DNA of 64,000 nucleotides, from assembly GCA_000831005.1 (NCBI GenBank), contig CP007152.1, forward strand, positions 1,798,001 to 1,862,000, in the 5' to 3' direction. Shown here piece after piece: positions 47,346 to 56,806 of this stretch. The DNA comes from Marinobacter salarius. Lineage in GTDB: Bacteria; Pseudomonadota; Gammaproteobacteria; Pseudomonadales; Oleiphilaceae. A program made the translations under genes and the position numbers. Under the pieces are notes generated by a model, which was not told the origin of the DNA, searched no databases, and was given only the letters and a program-made list of their open reading frames with translations. Every line of letters begins with the position of its first letter. Positions within the stretch are counted from its first letter, which is position 1.

Positions 47346-48730
47346 TTAGAGATTCGCTTCGGCGTACTCCGCCAGAACAGAGCGCGGGACGCCCTGCAGG
47401 TGGATGTGCCCGCCATGGCGGAAACTCTTGAAGCGCTCGGTCATGTAGGTGAGTCCCGAGCTCAGGGCGCTCAGATAAGGGGTGTCGATCTGAGCCAGGT
47501 TACCCAGGCAGATCACTTTGGAGCCGTTGCCGGCACGGGTGATGATGGTCTTGATCTGATGCGGCGTCAGGTTCTGGGATTCGTCGATGATGATCAGGCT
47601 GTGTTGGAAGCTGCGGCCACGAATGTAGTTCATCGACTTGAAGTGCAGTGGCACCTTGCTGAGGATGTAGTCCACGCTGGCGGTCATATTTTCATCGTCT
47701 TCGTGGAGAGCTTCGAGGTTGTCCACGATGGCCCCCAGCCAGGGCTCCATTTTCTCCGCCTCGGTGCCGGGGAGGAAGCCAATGTCCTCGTCCAGACCCT
47801 GGGTGCTACGGGTGGCGATGATGCGTTTGTACAGCTTGCTGGCAACCGTCATTTCGATACAGGCCGCGAGGGCGAGGATGGTTTTACCGGAGCCGGCGGA
47901 ACCGGTCAGGTTTACCAGGTGGATATCGGGGTCCAGCAGCAGGTTCAGGGCAATGGCCTGGTATATATCCCGCGGTACGAGGCCCCAGACTTCCTCGTGC
48001 ATCAGATCGTGCTGGTGCAGATCCCGAATGACAATCTGGTCTTCGCCCACATCAGACACCTTGCCAACGAATCCCTGTTCATCAATAACGAACTCGTTGA
48101 TGGTCAGCCTGGCCAAGTCGCCCTCACGACGAAGGATGTGTTCGGTAATACCCTCCCGCTGGATGGTTTCGACCTTCTCGATGGTGTCCCAGAACGAGTT
48201 CGGGAATTCTTTGTACCCTTTCGGCAGCAGATCAATATCGTCCAGCAGCATGTCGTTGTGATAGTCCTGGGCCTCCACGCCGAAGCCCCGGGCTTTCAAT
48301 CGCATGTTGATGTCCTTGCTGACAAGGATGATGTCGCGCGATGTGTGGCGGGTTTGCAGGGCCGCCAGGGTATTGATGATCTTGTTGTCGTTCAGGTGCT
48401 CGGGCAGGCCATGGTTGCCTGGTAATCCGTGCTCATCAGTATCGATAACGCGCCGAGCGGTTCTGCTTTCTTGCCGCGCACTATGGGTACGCCTTTCTCG
48501 ATTTCTCCTGGGCTGGCGTCACCCAGCAACTTGTCGATGTTGCGGATGGCCTGTCGGCAATCGGCAGCAACGGCCTGTTTGCCGGATTTGAGACTGTCGA
48601 GTTCTTCGAGGACCGTCATCGGAATGATGACGTCGTGTTCTTCAAAGTTCAGGAGGGCGTTCGGGTCGTGGATGAGGACGTTGGTGTCGAGGACATACAT
48701 CTTTCTGCGAGCCTGCGATGCTCTTGGCAT
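47346..48730 (-). CDS. PIN domain-PhoH family ATPase/RNase (frame break near 48420)
   Basis: A cytosolic two-domain protein of 461 residues after bridging. The N-terminal PIN nuclease domain has MYVLDTNVLIHDPNALLNFE and VLEELDSLKSGK, with acidic metal ligands. One base is missing near 48420 (join DYQGNHGLPEHLNDNKIINT). The C-terminal PhoH domain has Walker A NLTGSAGSGKTILALAA, Walker B LIIIDESQNLTPHQIKTII, and GSKVICLGNLAQIDTPYL. PIN-PhoH proteins of this kind (PhoH2, YlaK type) act as ATP-driven RNA unwinding and cutting enzymes in some bacteria; the cellular role here is unknown. It follows the CBS gene by 20 bases and is convergent with tctA. Confidence 0.9.
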
Positions 48731-48750
48731 AGGGTGTGATACCTCTCTGG

Positions 48751-49241
48751 TCAGCCGTTCCCGGCACAGCGGTTGGTGAGCTCCTGGTCGGAGATCAGTT
48801 TGAGCATGTCATACGTGGTCACAATACCGGTGATCTTTTCGTCTTTGGTGATGAAAATCCGGTGCAGGTGTTCACGCATCATAATATCGGCAATGTCGCG
48901 CACAGGCGTTTGCTCGTCAACCGATAAAACGATAGGGGTCATGATGTCACGCACTTCCACCGGCACCTTGCCCATCTCCTCAAAAATGGCCATGCGCAGG
49001 CGCCGGGCTTCGTGTTCTTCTTCCGGGGTCATGCGCGCATCGGACTCGGAACGGCTGGCGTTCCAGCGGAATTCGGTGATGTCCTTCAGGGTGGCAATGC
49101 CGACAATCTCGCCCGTTTCGTCGGTAACCGGGCTGCCGGTGATTTCGTTGTCGGTGAGGAACCTGGCCAGACGGTCCATCGTCCAGGATTGGGGTACGGC
49201 TTGATGCTCGGGGTCATGATCTCGTAAGCGAGAACGGTCAT
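48751..49241 (-). CDS. Tandem CBS-domain protein (frame break near 49195)
   Basis: A small cytosolic protein of 163 residues made of two CBS domains, which usually bind adenine nucleotides. The first domain begins at the ATG at 49241 (MTVLAYEIMTPSIKP). One missing base near 49195 joins it to VPQSWTMDRLARFLTDN and SPVTDETGEIVGIATLKDIT. The second domain has VRDIMTPIVLSVDEQTPVRD and HRIFITKDEKITGIVTTYD. A charged linker with EEEHEARRLR lies between. It probably shares a transcript with the PIN-PhoH gene. Ligand and partner unknown. Confidence 0.85.
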
Positions 49242-49299
49242 TGACGAATCGGCTCCGTTAGCAGGTCCTTTGTAAAAGAGCTTAGCTGTTACTGATGTT

Positions 49300-50049
49300 C
49301 TAGTCATCCCCTGATTCAGCTTTGGGGGCTACATCTTTCAGTTGGCCCTGCGAGTCATAGATCAGTTCGTAGTTCTGGTAACGGTCCCACTGGGCAACCC
49401 GTTCCAACTGCTCCATGGAACGGATAGGAATGTCCACCAGCAGGGTGTTGACCAGCCAGCCGGGTATCGAACCGTTTGGCTCGGTGTGTTGAACCCAGAT
49501 CATCCGGGTCTGGCCGTCTTCGGGAATAAAGCGGTAAAGGGTGTCGGACTTGTCGACACGGATGTAGTCATCTTCCTCGGCCCGTTGATCGGGAATGGCG
49601 CTGAGGTCCATCACGATTTCGCCGTCGACCTGTTGGCCCCGGGTGCGAATTCGTAGTACGTAATCCCGGTCGGTGACCGGCCAGGGCATATCGTTGACTG
49701 AGTAGGCGTAGCGCTCATCAAAGTCACCCGAGCCGAAGGCATAGGATTCCGAGCAGTTATGAACCCACTGAACACAGGATTTGGGATTGATCATAACCGC
49801 CATCAGATTCTCGATCGGCACATCCAGCACAGCCACAGCCTTGAAGGCCTGGAAGCTGGAGTCCGGCTGATCAGTGGTATAGACCCGGATACGATCGGTT
49901 TCCTTGCGAAGGCTCCAGTTTTCTGAGTCTTCGGCTGGCAGCCCGGCGAAGGTCAAACCTGAGGCCTGCAGGAAAACCGTGGTGGCTGCAAGACAGATGA
50001 CGCGTCGATTGGCCGGGCGTTGGTTGCCACGGGCTCTCAGGTTTTGCAT
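49300..50049 (-). CDS. Exported START-domain protein
   Basis: A periplasmic protein of 249 residues with an N-terminal signal (RVICLAATTVFLQASGLTFA) followed by a START-like lipid-binding domain. Recognisable parts are FQAFKAVAVLDVPIENLMAV, CVQWVHNCSESYAFG, YSVNDMPWPVTDRDYVLRI and HTEPNGSIPGWLVNTLLVDI. The ATG at 50049, with AAGGAAG eight bases upstream, is chosen over an in-frame start at 50070. Bacterial START proteins bind hydrophobic ligands; which one is not known. It appears to be a single gene. Confidence 0.82.
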   Translation of the reverse strand: MQNLRARGNQRPANRRVICLAATTVFLQASGLTFAGLPAEDSENWSLRKETDRIRVYTTDQPDSSFQAFKAVAVLDVPIENLMAVMINPKSCVQWVHNCSESYAFGSGDFDERYAYSVNDMPWPVTDRDYVLRIRTRGQQVDGEIVMDLSAIPDQRAEEDDYIRVDKSDTLYRFIPEDGQTRMIWVQHTEPNGSIPGWLVNTLLVDIPIRSMEQLERVAQWDRYQNYELIYDSQGQLKDVAPKAESGDD

Positions 50050-50180
50050 GAGGTACACTTCCTTGAACATGGTCGGGCGAGTCTAGCACGACTGATCTGG
50101 TGCCAACCTGCTACGATCGGGGGTTTGTGAACTGGGTAACTGACTGAATTCCTGACGTTAACATTTGGCCCGAATTGACG

Positions 50181-51194
50181 ATGAAAAAACCGAACAAGCG
50201 ACTGATCGATGACCGGGGGCGGATTCCCTACGGCGTATTGGACACACCGGTGGATGTCATCAACTACCGGGACTTTGACCTCCGTACGGTGATGGATAAA
50301 CCGCGCTCGGCCCTGGCCCGTAAAGCCCGTTTTAACCAGTTCCAGTTCGTCAGTGCGATGGCGCCGGGTTGGGTGTTCGGGCTGGCGGTAGTGGATCTGA
50401 AACTGGTCAGTACGGCGTTTTTCTATCTTTATGATTTCAAGACCGGGCAGATGCTGGAGCAGTCCCTGACGCAGCCATTGGCGAAGGGAACTCACATTGA
50501 GCCCAGGCCTGAAACCGGCGTGACGGAGTTTCGTAAAGGGAAAACATGCGTTCGTATTACGTCGGACGGCCACTCGCGTGGTGTGTTGGTTTCCGGCCCC
50601 AGTGACCTCCGGATAGCCCTGAATATAGAAGGGGACACCCGCCCTCTGCGACTGGTGTGCCCAGCCGGTTACAGCGGTTGGGTGTTTACCCGTAAATCAG
50701 CGGGTCTGCCGGTGGCCGGAGACATTCGGTGGCAGGGACAGAGCTGGCAATGCGACTCGCTGTCACGCGCAGCCGTTGATTGGAGTTGCGGCTTTATGAG
50801 GCGCGAAACCGCCTGGAACTGGGCGAGTGTGGCAGGGGTGCTGGCAGATGGTCGTGCCGTTGGTCTCAATCTGGCGGCGGGCGTGAATGAAACCGGTATG
50901 ACGGAAAATGCGCTCTGGCTGGAAGGGCGCTGTATCAAGCTCGGGCAGGCCCGTTTCGTGTTTGATCGCTACGATGAAACCGCACCCTGGCAGGTCACCA
51001 CGGACGATGGCAGGATCGATCTCTGGTTTGAGCCATCGGGGGTTCGGCGGGAGCGACTCAATGCATGGCTGATTGCCTCCAATTTCCGCCAGTACATTGG
51101 TACCTTTTCCGGCACAGTGCGCGATGAGGCGGGCAACTCAGTCCCCGTAGACGGGCTACGGGGACTGATGGAGGATCACTTCGCACGCTGGTAG
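50181..51194 (+). CDS. DUF2804 family protein
   Basis: A protein of about 337 residues matching the DUF2804 pattern: LIDDRGRIPYGVLDTPVDVI at the start, a beta-rich body with WVFGLAVVDLKLVSTAFFYL, and DWSCGFMRRETAWNWASVAG in the middle. The end is SNFRQYIGTFSGTV, a typical closing block. No signal peptide or membrane span is evident. Its structure is probably a lipocalin-like pair of beta barrels related to carotenoid hydratase-type folds, but function is unknown. It converges with minE, ending nine bases from its stop. Confidence 0.82.
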   Translation: MKKPNKRLIDDRGRIPYGVLDTPVDVINYRDFDLRTVMDKPRSALARKARFNQFQFVSAMAPGWVFGLAVVDLKLVSTAFFYLYDFKTGQMLEQSLTQPLAKGTHIEPRPETGVTEFRKGKTCVRITSDGHSRGVLVSGPSDLRIALNIEGDTRPLRLVCPAGYSGWVFTRKSAGLPVAGDIRWQGQSWQCDSLSRAAVDWSCGFMRRETAWNWASVAGVLADGRAVGLNLAAGVNETGMTENALWLEGRCIKLGQARFVFDRYDETAPWQVTTDDGRIDLWFEPSGVRRERLNAWLIASNFRQYIGTFSGTVRDEAGNSVPVDGLRGLMEDHFARW

Positions 51195-51202
51195 TGGCGC
51201 GG

Positions 51203-51457
51203 TCAGTGTTCCGGCAGGGTAACGTTCAGTTCCAGTACCGAACAGCTATCGTTGCGGTCAACTTCCACCTGGACCTGGTCATCGCTGATCTGAACGTACT
51301 TGCGGATGACCGCAAGCAGTTCTTTCTGCAATTCTGGCAGGTAGTCAGGTTGGTCGCGCTGGCCCCGTTCGTGGGCAACAATGATCTGTAGGCGTTCCTT
51401 GGCAACGCTGGCGGACCGGTTGTTTTTCTTGCTCTTGAAATAATCCAGGAAACTCAT
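51203..51457 (-). CDS. minE: Cell division topological specificity factor MinE
   Basis: An 84-residue regulator that drives pole-to-pole oscillation of MinCD. The N-terminal membrane-targeting amphipathic helix ([16 protein letters not shown]) is followed by the anti-MinCD helix region [18 protein letters not shown] and the C-terminal dimerisation domain [19 protein letters not shown]. It starts three bases after the minD stop, so the two are co-translated. The length is normal. Confidence 0.97.
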   Translation of the reverse strand: MSFLDYFKSKKNNRSASVAKERLQIIVAHERGQRDQPDYLPELQKELLAVIRKYVQISDDQVQVEVDRNDSCSVLELNVTLPEH

Positions 51458-51460
51458 CCG

Positions 51461-52273
51461 TCAGCCCCCCTTGAACATCCGTGAGAAGAAACCTTTTTTC
51501 TGGGACGTCATGAAGCGATGTTCTCGCTCCTCACCCAGAAGGCGGGCCACGGCATCATCATAGGCCTGTCCGGCATCGCTGTCTTCCTCAAGAATGACTG
51601 GAACGCCCTGGTTGGAGGCATTCAGTACCACCTGGGACTCCGGAATCACGCCCAGCAGGGGGATGGCGAGAATTTCCTCCACATCGGCCACGGAAAGCAT
51701 TTCGCCCTTCTCCACCCGATCCGGGTTGTAGCGGGATAGCAGCAGGTGTTCCTTTACGGGGTCCTGCCCCATCTCGGCTCTCCGCGATTTGCTCTGCAGG
51801 ATGCCGAGAATACGGTCTGAATCCCGCACCGAGGACACTTCCGGGTTGGTAACAACCACCGCCTCATCGGCATAGTAGAGCGCCATCAGGGCGCCATGCT
51901 CAATGCCGGCGGGAGAATCACAGACAATGTAGTCAAACCGCTCGGACAGCTCGTTGATCACCTTCTCAACGCCATCTTTGGTCAGGGCTTCCTTTTCCCG
52001 GGTCTGGGAGGCCGGCAGGATATACAGGGTGTCGACCCGTTTGTCCCGGATCAGAGCCTGGTTGAGAGTGGCTTCGCCCTGGATCACATTCACGAAGTCG
52101 TACACCACCCTGCGTTCGCAGTTCATGATGAGATCCAGGTTGCGCAGGCCCACGTCGAAATCGATCACCACGGTTTTGTGGCCTCGCTTCGCCAGGCCGG
52201 TGCTGATAGAGGCGCTGGTTGTGGTTTTACCTACGCCACCTTTTCCTGAGGTAACGACAATGATTCTAGCCAA
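51461..52273 (-). CDS. minD: Septum site-determining ATPase MinD
   Basis: A 270-residue ParA/MinD ATPase. The deviant Walker A is SGKGGVGKTTTSASISTG; other motifs are VIDFDVGLRNLDLIMNCE and FDYIVCDSPAGIEHGALMAL. The C-terminal amphipathic membrane anchor is KKGFFSRMFKGG. In the ATP-bound dimer it sits on the membrane and recruits MinC to block FtsZ away from mid-cell. The frame is intact; it lies 63 bases after minC and three bases before minE. Confidence 0.98.
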   Translation of the reverse strand: MARIIVVTSGKGGVGKTTTSASISTGLAKRGHKTVVIDFDVGLRNLDLIMNCERRVVYDFVNVIQGEATLNQALIRDKRVDTLYILPASQTREKEALTKDGVEKVINELSERFDYIVCDSPAGIEHGALMALYYADEAVVVTNPEVSSVRDSDRILGILQSKSRRAEMGQDPVKEHLLLSRYNPDRVEKGEMLSVADVEEILAIPLLGVIPESQVVLNASNQGVPVILEEDSDAGQAYDDAVARLLGEEREHRFMTSQKKGFFSRMFKGG

Positions 52274-52336
52274 GGTTGCATTCCTGTTTTGCGGTGGATT
52301 CGTCGTTTTTCCCGCCTGTGCGTAGTTACGTTCTTT

Positions 52337-53105
52337 TCAGGCCTTCTCCAGTGGCGTTACCACCAGCAGGTCATCCCTGAGCTGGATCTGTACGGCGGTT
52401 TTCCAGCCGTTGTCCTGAAGATCTTCGGAGATTTTATAGTGTCCGGCGATGGACACAAGCTCTGCTTCAAGAGACTGGCAGAATACCCGTGCATGTTCCG
52501 CGCCGTGAATACCCGCGAGGGCCCGCCCGCGCAATGGTCCGTACACATGAACGTTGCCGGCCGCAAGCACTTCGGCGCCGGCTTGAACTGGTGCAAGGAT
52601 GATCAGGTCGCCCTCGGGTGCGTAAACCTGCTGGCCCGAACGGACTGGCTGGTTGATGATTTTCGCGGGCGCTGGCTCACCCGGATTCTCGACTGGCGGG
52701 AGTCGGGTTTTCGGTCGGTTCAGTGGCGGCCGATTCCGTGGCCGGCGCGGTATCGATGTCCCGGTCGCGCTGGTTGCCACCGGGAAGCAGCGCCAATGAC
52801 GCACCGCGGGCGAGGCGGCGCTGATCATCGTTGCCACCGCGTACGCCGATGACATGGATGTTGTGGCGGCGGCAGGCGCCGATGATCTTGAAAAAATCCA
52901 GTTCGCTGCTCAGCCCCTCATACTTTTCCAGGCTGATGATCAGGGGGATGTCCTTGAAGAATCCGGGGGCCTGGCTGATTTTGTCTCTGAGCGTGCTTTC
53001 GAAGTCGTCATTGTCAAAGAAATACAGCTCCAGTGCGGTCATGGAAACGTTCGCACTCTTCAGTTGGAAGCACTGCTTTACCCCGGATACGGCGGTCTCG
53101 CTCAT
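52337..53105 (-). CDS. minC: Septum site-determining inhibitor MinC (frame break near 52700)
   Basis: FtsZ-ring inhibitor. The N-terminal domain has [20 protein letters not shown] and [21 protein letters not shown] Pro/Glu-rich linker follows, then the C-terminal beta-helix domain with [40 protein letters not shown] and [19 protein letters not shown]. The frame changes within the linker near 52700, consistent with one extra base (or two missing). The bridged length is about 255 residues, slightly longer than E. coli MinC because of the linker. The ATG at 53105 overlaps the hopJ stop (ATGA), tying it to the two upstream genes. Confidence 0.93.
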
Positions 53106-53489
53106 GGATGGGTCTCTTCCGTGGTGTCGTCCTGAGTGGTGCCCGGGCGTTTGCGAAGCGCCGGGCCGTCAAAGCGGATACCGGACCAGCCGGTGCCCAT
53201 GAACTGGCGGATATTGCCATGGCTTTCACCTGCCGGTTCGTCCAGCACTTGCTGGTAGTGCTGGGCAAACAGACGCAGCGTGTCGGATTCGGTCAGGTTG
53301 CAGTATTGGGCCAGGGAAAATACCCGGCATGAACCGGCGTTCTCGCCGGTGCCATTGTACAGCGGTCCGTTGTGAAACCCGGTGGCTGATAGTCGAAGAA
53401 TCGGTCAATCAGCGCCAGGTATCGTCAAAATCGCCATGACCGGCCTCAACCGATGCCAGGTGGATACGAACCGCGTCATTGACGTTCAT
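53102..53489 (-). CDS. HopJ-family protein (frame breaks near 53423 and 53385)
   Basis: No single open frame covers this gene; it appears only after adding one base near 53423 and one near 53385. The result is a 129-residue protein: MNVNDAVRIHLASVEAGHGD, then LALIDRFFDYQPTGFHNGPL, GENAGSCRVFSLAQYCNLTE, and NIRQFMGTGWSGIRFDGPAL. This matches the HopJ family, named for a Pseudomonas type III effector but widespread in free-living proteobacteria as a cytosolic protein of unknown role. It starts in an ATGA overlap with the DUF1244 gene and ends in an ATGA overlap with minC, so it is translationally coupled on both sides. Confidence 0.85.
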
Positions 53490-53767
53490 GCCTTGTGGTC
53501 CTGTTTGGGCCCTTGCTGATAGCGGGCTTTCCACTCTTCATAAGGCATGCCATAGATGATCTCCCGGGCGTCCGGGTCAGACAGCTCGAAGCCTCTCTCG
53601 GCGGCTTCGGCGCGATACCATTTGGAGAGGCAATTGCGACAGAACCCTGCCAGGTTCATAAGGTCAATATTCTGGACCTCGGTGTGCTCGCGCAGATGGT
53701 TGACCAGCTTTCGAAACGCGGCGGCTTCGATTTCCGTCTGCGATTGTTCTGGGATCGGGTTTGTCAT
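53486..53767 (-). CDS. DUF1244 family protein
   Basis: A compact helical cytosolic protein of 93 residues. The signature HTEVQNIDLMNLAGFCRNCL with its CxxC, and REIIYGMPYEEWKARYQ near the end, identify DUF1244, a conserved proteobacterial family of unknown function. The cysteines could bind a metal, though this is not shown. It is the first gene of the hopJ-minC-minD-minE run. A LexA-type box lies 86 bases upstream in the shared divergent region with dinB. Confidence 0.9.
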   Translation of the reverse strand: MTNPIPEQSQTEIEAAAFRKLVNHLREHTEVQNIDLMNLAGFCRNCLSKWYRAEAAERGFELSDPDAREIIYGMPYEEWKARYQQGPKQDHKA

Positions 53768-53852
53768 GATTGCTCACACCTGTCTCTGTCGTCGTTGGGA
53801 GTTGCTACTCGGAGCTCCTGACATTCTCAGCATGTTACCGTAAGATACAAGG

Positions 53853-53868
53853 CTGTACATATGTACAG
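53853..53868. promoter_or_regulatory. LexA (SOS) box upstream of dinB
   Basis: CTGTACATATGTACAG is a perfect 16-base palindrome fitting CTG-N10-CAG with the preferred CTGTA/TACAG ends. It ends 23 bases before the dinB start codon, so LexA would cover the promoter. It is also the only obvious operator between dinB and the divergent DUF1244-hopJ-min operon. Confidence 0.88.
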
Positions 53869-53891
53869 ATAATTTACTTGATTGAAGAGTC

Positions 53892-54954
53892 ATGGCCCAG
53901 CGCAAGATTATCCATGTAGATTGCGACTGCTTCTACGCCGCCGTGGAAATGCGGGACGATCCCTCATTAAGGGAAGTTCCGCTGGCCGTGGGTGGCGAAG
54001 GTGGCCGCGGAGTGGTTACCACCTGCAACTATAAAGCGAGGGCTTTTGGCGTGCGGTCCGCCATGCCTGGCGGCGAAGCCCGGCGCTTGTGCCCCGGCCT
54101 GGTGACCGTGCCGCCGGATATGGCCCGCTACCGGGCGGTGTCGAAACAGGTGATGGCCATTCTGAGGGAATTGACCGATCTGGTGGAGCCGCTGTCGCTG
54201 GACGAAGCTTCCTGGATGTCAGCGAGGTAACCGAGCATAAGGCAGTGCCACGTTGATGGCGCAGTACTTGCGCAAACGAGTGAAAGATGAGGTGGGTATC
54301 ACTATTTCCGCCGGTGTGGCCCCCAACAAGTTCCTGGCGAAGATTGCCAGTGACTGGAAAAAACCTGACGGCCTGTTCGTGATCCGCCCTGAGGACGTCA
54401 AGGGTTTCGTTCAGGACCTGAAGGTCGAAAAGCTTTTTGGCGTGGGGCAAGTGACCGCTGGCAAACTTCACACGATGGGCGTTGCCACCTGTGGCGACAT
54501 TCAGGCGCTACCCGCTGAAGCCCTGCCGGAGAAGTTTGGCAAGCAGGGGTACCGGCTGCGGGAAATGGCGTTCGGCCGTGATGATCGGGATGTGGTGGTG
54601 TCGCGCATTGCCAAGTCCGTCAGCGTGGAACGGACCTTTTCCCAGGACCTGCCGGACAAGCGCGCCTGCGAGTCGGTGATGGCCTCGCTGGTGGCCGATC
54701 TGAACCTCCGGCTCAGCCGCAAGGCCGGCCGAAAACCCATTCACAAGCTGTTTATCAAGATTCGTTACAGCGACTTTTCCACCCATACCCTGGAGCGTGT
54801 GCGCGACCGGATTCAGGAGCCCGAGCTGGAAGACTATCAGCCGCTGCTGGATGAACTGGTGACTGATACGGGCCGCCCGGTGCGCCTGTTGGGGCTGGGC
54901 GTGCGCTTTCGGAGTGATGAGTCGCCGGTTATGCAACTGCGGCTATTTGAATAA
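53892..54954 (+). CDS. dinB: DNA polymerase IV (frame breaks near 54208 and 54240)
   Basis: A Y-family translesion polymerase induced by DNA damage. The catalytic acidic residues are in [14 protein letters not shown] and LSLDEAF. One T is missing near 54208 (join [13 protein letters not shown]) and one base near 54240 (join [19 protein letters not shown]). After these the palm, thumb and little-finger domains read normally, e.g. [20 protein letters not shown] and [17 protein letters not shown]. The protein ends in the beta-clamp-binding motif QLRLFE. The bridged length is 354 residues against 351 in E. coli. A perfect LexA box controls it. Confidence 0.94.
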
Positions 54955-55504
54955 ACCGGTCGTACAGGCCGTTAACCGAAGCCAGGCCCAGGCAACCGCC
55001 GATCAAGGCGCCTGCCGCTACATCGCTGGGGTAATGAAGGCCGAGCACGACCCGGGAGGCGGCAACACTCAGGGTGAACGGCAACAACAGCCAGGCCACC
55101 TCAGGCGCTGTCATGGCCAGCACCGTATTGAAGCAGACGGCATGTAGGGTGTGGCCGGACGGAAAGCTGTAACGGTCCAGGGGCGGTGTGCCGCAGTTTA
55201 TCGAAGGAAACGATATAAACGGGCGCTCGCGGATCAGCCAGCGCTTCAGCAGCTTGTAGGTAATGGTACAGGTCAGGCCGGTAGCCACCATCAGCAGCGC
55301 GATGGCGAGCCCGGCCTGAGGCATAAGCACTGGCATCGACAGGATGACCAGATACCATAGCCAACCATCACCCAGCCGGCTGACAACCTTAAAGTACCCC
55401 TGAACCGGTCGAAACCGCAGAGAGCGATTGATGGACTGGCAGAGGGCAAATTCCCTCTGATCCACCACGTTAAAGAAGCGAGATGCCTTGCTTGTGGAGG
55501 GCAT
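54929..55504 (-). CDS. PAP2-family membrane phosphatase
   Basis: An integral membrane lipid phosphatase of 191 residues with about five spans. The three PAP2 motifs are [19 protein letters not shown] and [13 protein letters not shown]. Such enzymes dephosphorylate phosphatidic acid, phosphatidylglycerol phosphate or isoprenyl diphosphates on the periplasmic side. It overlaps the 3' end of the glycosyltransferase gene by 35 bases on the same strand, which suggests a joint role in glycolipid or cell-surface synthesis. It also overlaps dinB tail-to-tail by 26 bases. Confidence 0.9.
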   Translation of the reverse strand: MPSTSKASRFFNVVDQREFALCQSINRSLRFRPVQGYFKVVSRLGDGWLWYLVILSMPVLMPQAGLAIALLMVATGLTCTITYKLLKRWLIRERPFISFPSINCGTPPLDRYSFPSGHTLHAVCFNTVLAMTAPEVAWLLLPFTLSVAASRVVLGLHYPSDVAAGALIGGCLGLASVNGLYDRFIQIAAVA

Positions 55505-56716
55505 TGTAGCTGTTCCTCAGTGGCTGGTTCAGTATCAGGTGTTCGAACTGCTCAACCTGTGCGGCCCAATTCAGGTCCAGTGCGTCCAGGCGTGCCTGTG
55601 CCCGTACCCTGTTCATCAGGGTTGGCTGGTCAGCCAGGCGCAGGGCATGATCGACAAAGCCTTCGTCGTTGCTGAGCTGAGCTTCATGCCGTTGTCTTCA
55701 TGGCGGATATGTTCGCTGGCGGCGGCATCGTCAAAAGCAACCACCGCCAGGCCGCTGGCCATGGCTTCAGTAACCACGTTGCCGAAGGTGTCGGTTTTGC
55801 TGGGGAACAGGAAGATGTCACCGGAGGCATAGTGCCGGGCCAGATCTTCGCCACGGCGGGTTCCTGCAAAAACGTAATCCGGATGGCGTTCGGCAAGGCG
55901 CTTGCGCATCGGCCCATCACCTACGAGTATGAATTTCGCGCAGGGGTGCAGCCCGCGGATACGCTCAAAGCATGACACCGCCATCTGAAGGTTTTTTTCC
56001 GGAGCGAGGCGACCAACATAGAGTACCGCGCGGTCGTTGGCTTGCAGCCCCCATTGTTGCCGGAGCACCGCGTCCCGTTTGTGGGGCGAAAAACGGGTGC
56101 AGTCAACGCCGCGACTCCAGACCGATGTCGGTTGAATGCCCATGTCATGGGTGGTCTGTGCGATTTTCCGGGTGGGGACCAGTGTTATGGCCGTCCTGTT
56201 ATGAAACCAACGGCCGTAGCTGCACAACAGTTTTTCCAGGAACCCGGCACCATAGTAGCGACTGTAGGCATGGAAGTTGGTGTGAAAGCCGGAACTGACC
56301 GGGATGCCGGCCCGTCTGGCGGCCGCAACGGCCGCTACGCCGAGGGGGCCTTGAGTGGCAACGTAAATGGCATCCGGGCGTTGATGCTTCCAGAGTGAGG
56401 CCAGGAAGCCCGGCCGGGTCATTCCGAACCTCAGGTCACTGTAACCCGGTAGCGGCAGGCCGGTCACAACTTGCTCGTCGGAAAACAGGCATTCCCCGGC
56501 ACCTTCGAATCGCCCTTTTGATTCATGGCGCTGGCGTGGACGGATGACCGTTACCTTGTGGCCACGTTGCATCAGGCCCAGGCATAGGTGCCTGAGGGTG
56601 TTCGCCACGCCATTGATTTCCGGAGGAAAGGTCTCCGAAACAATGGTAATGTGGTGCTTGCGCCCTGAAGCCTGGGTGACTCTCATCGCGGTGTTACCTG
56701 TGGTTTCCTCTTTCAT
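55470..56716 (-). CDS. Family 4 (GT-B) glycosyltransferase (frame break near 55680)
   Basis: A retaining GT-B glycosyltransferase of about 405-415 residues. The N-terminal domain has ITIVSETFPPEINGVANTLR and SSGFHTNFHAYSRYYGAGF. The donor-binding domain has AVLYVGRLAPEKNLQMAV, FILVGDGPMRKRL and the E-x7-E region PSKTDTFGNVVTEAMASG. One G is missing near 55680; the other frame reads LSNDEGFVDHALRLADQPT to a stop at 55470. The pattern resembles mannosyltransferases that build glycolipids. The start is uncertain: the ATG at 56716 has GGAGG too close, and the ATG at 56686 (MRVTQASGRKHH) is a good alternative. Confidence 0.85.
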
Positions 56717-56806
56717 GCCTCCACTATGGAAACCTGGCATGACAGTTCCGGGACAATCCCGTGACAATCCCTTTACCTTTTTCACCAATCAGATTCGGGA
56801 GTACGC

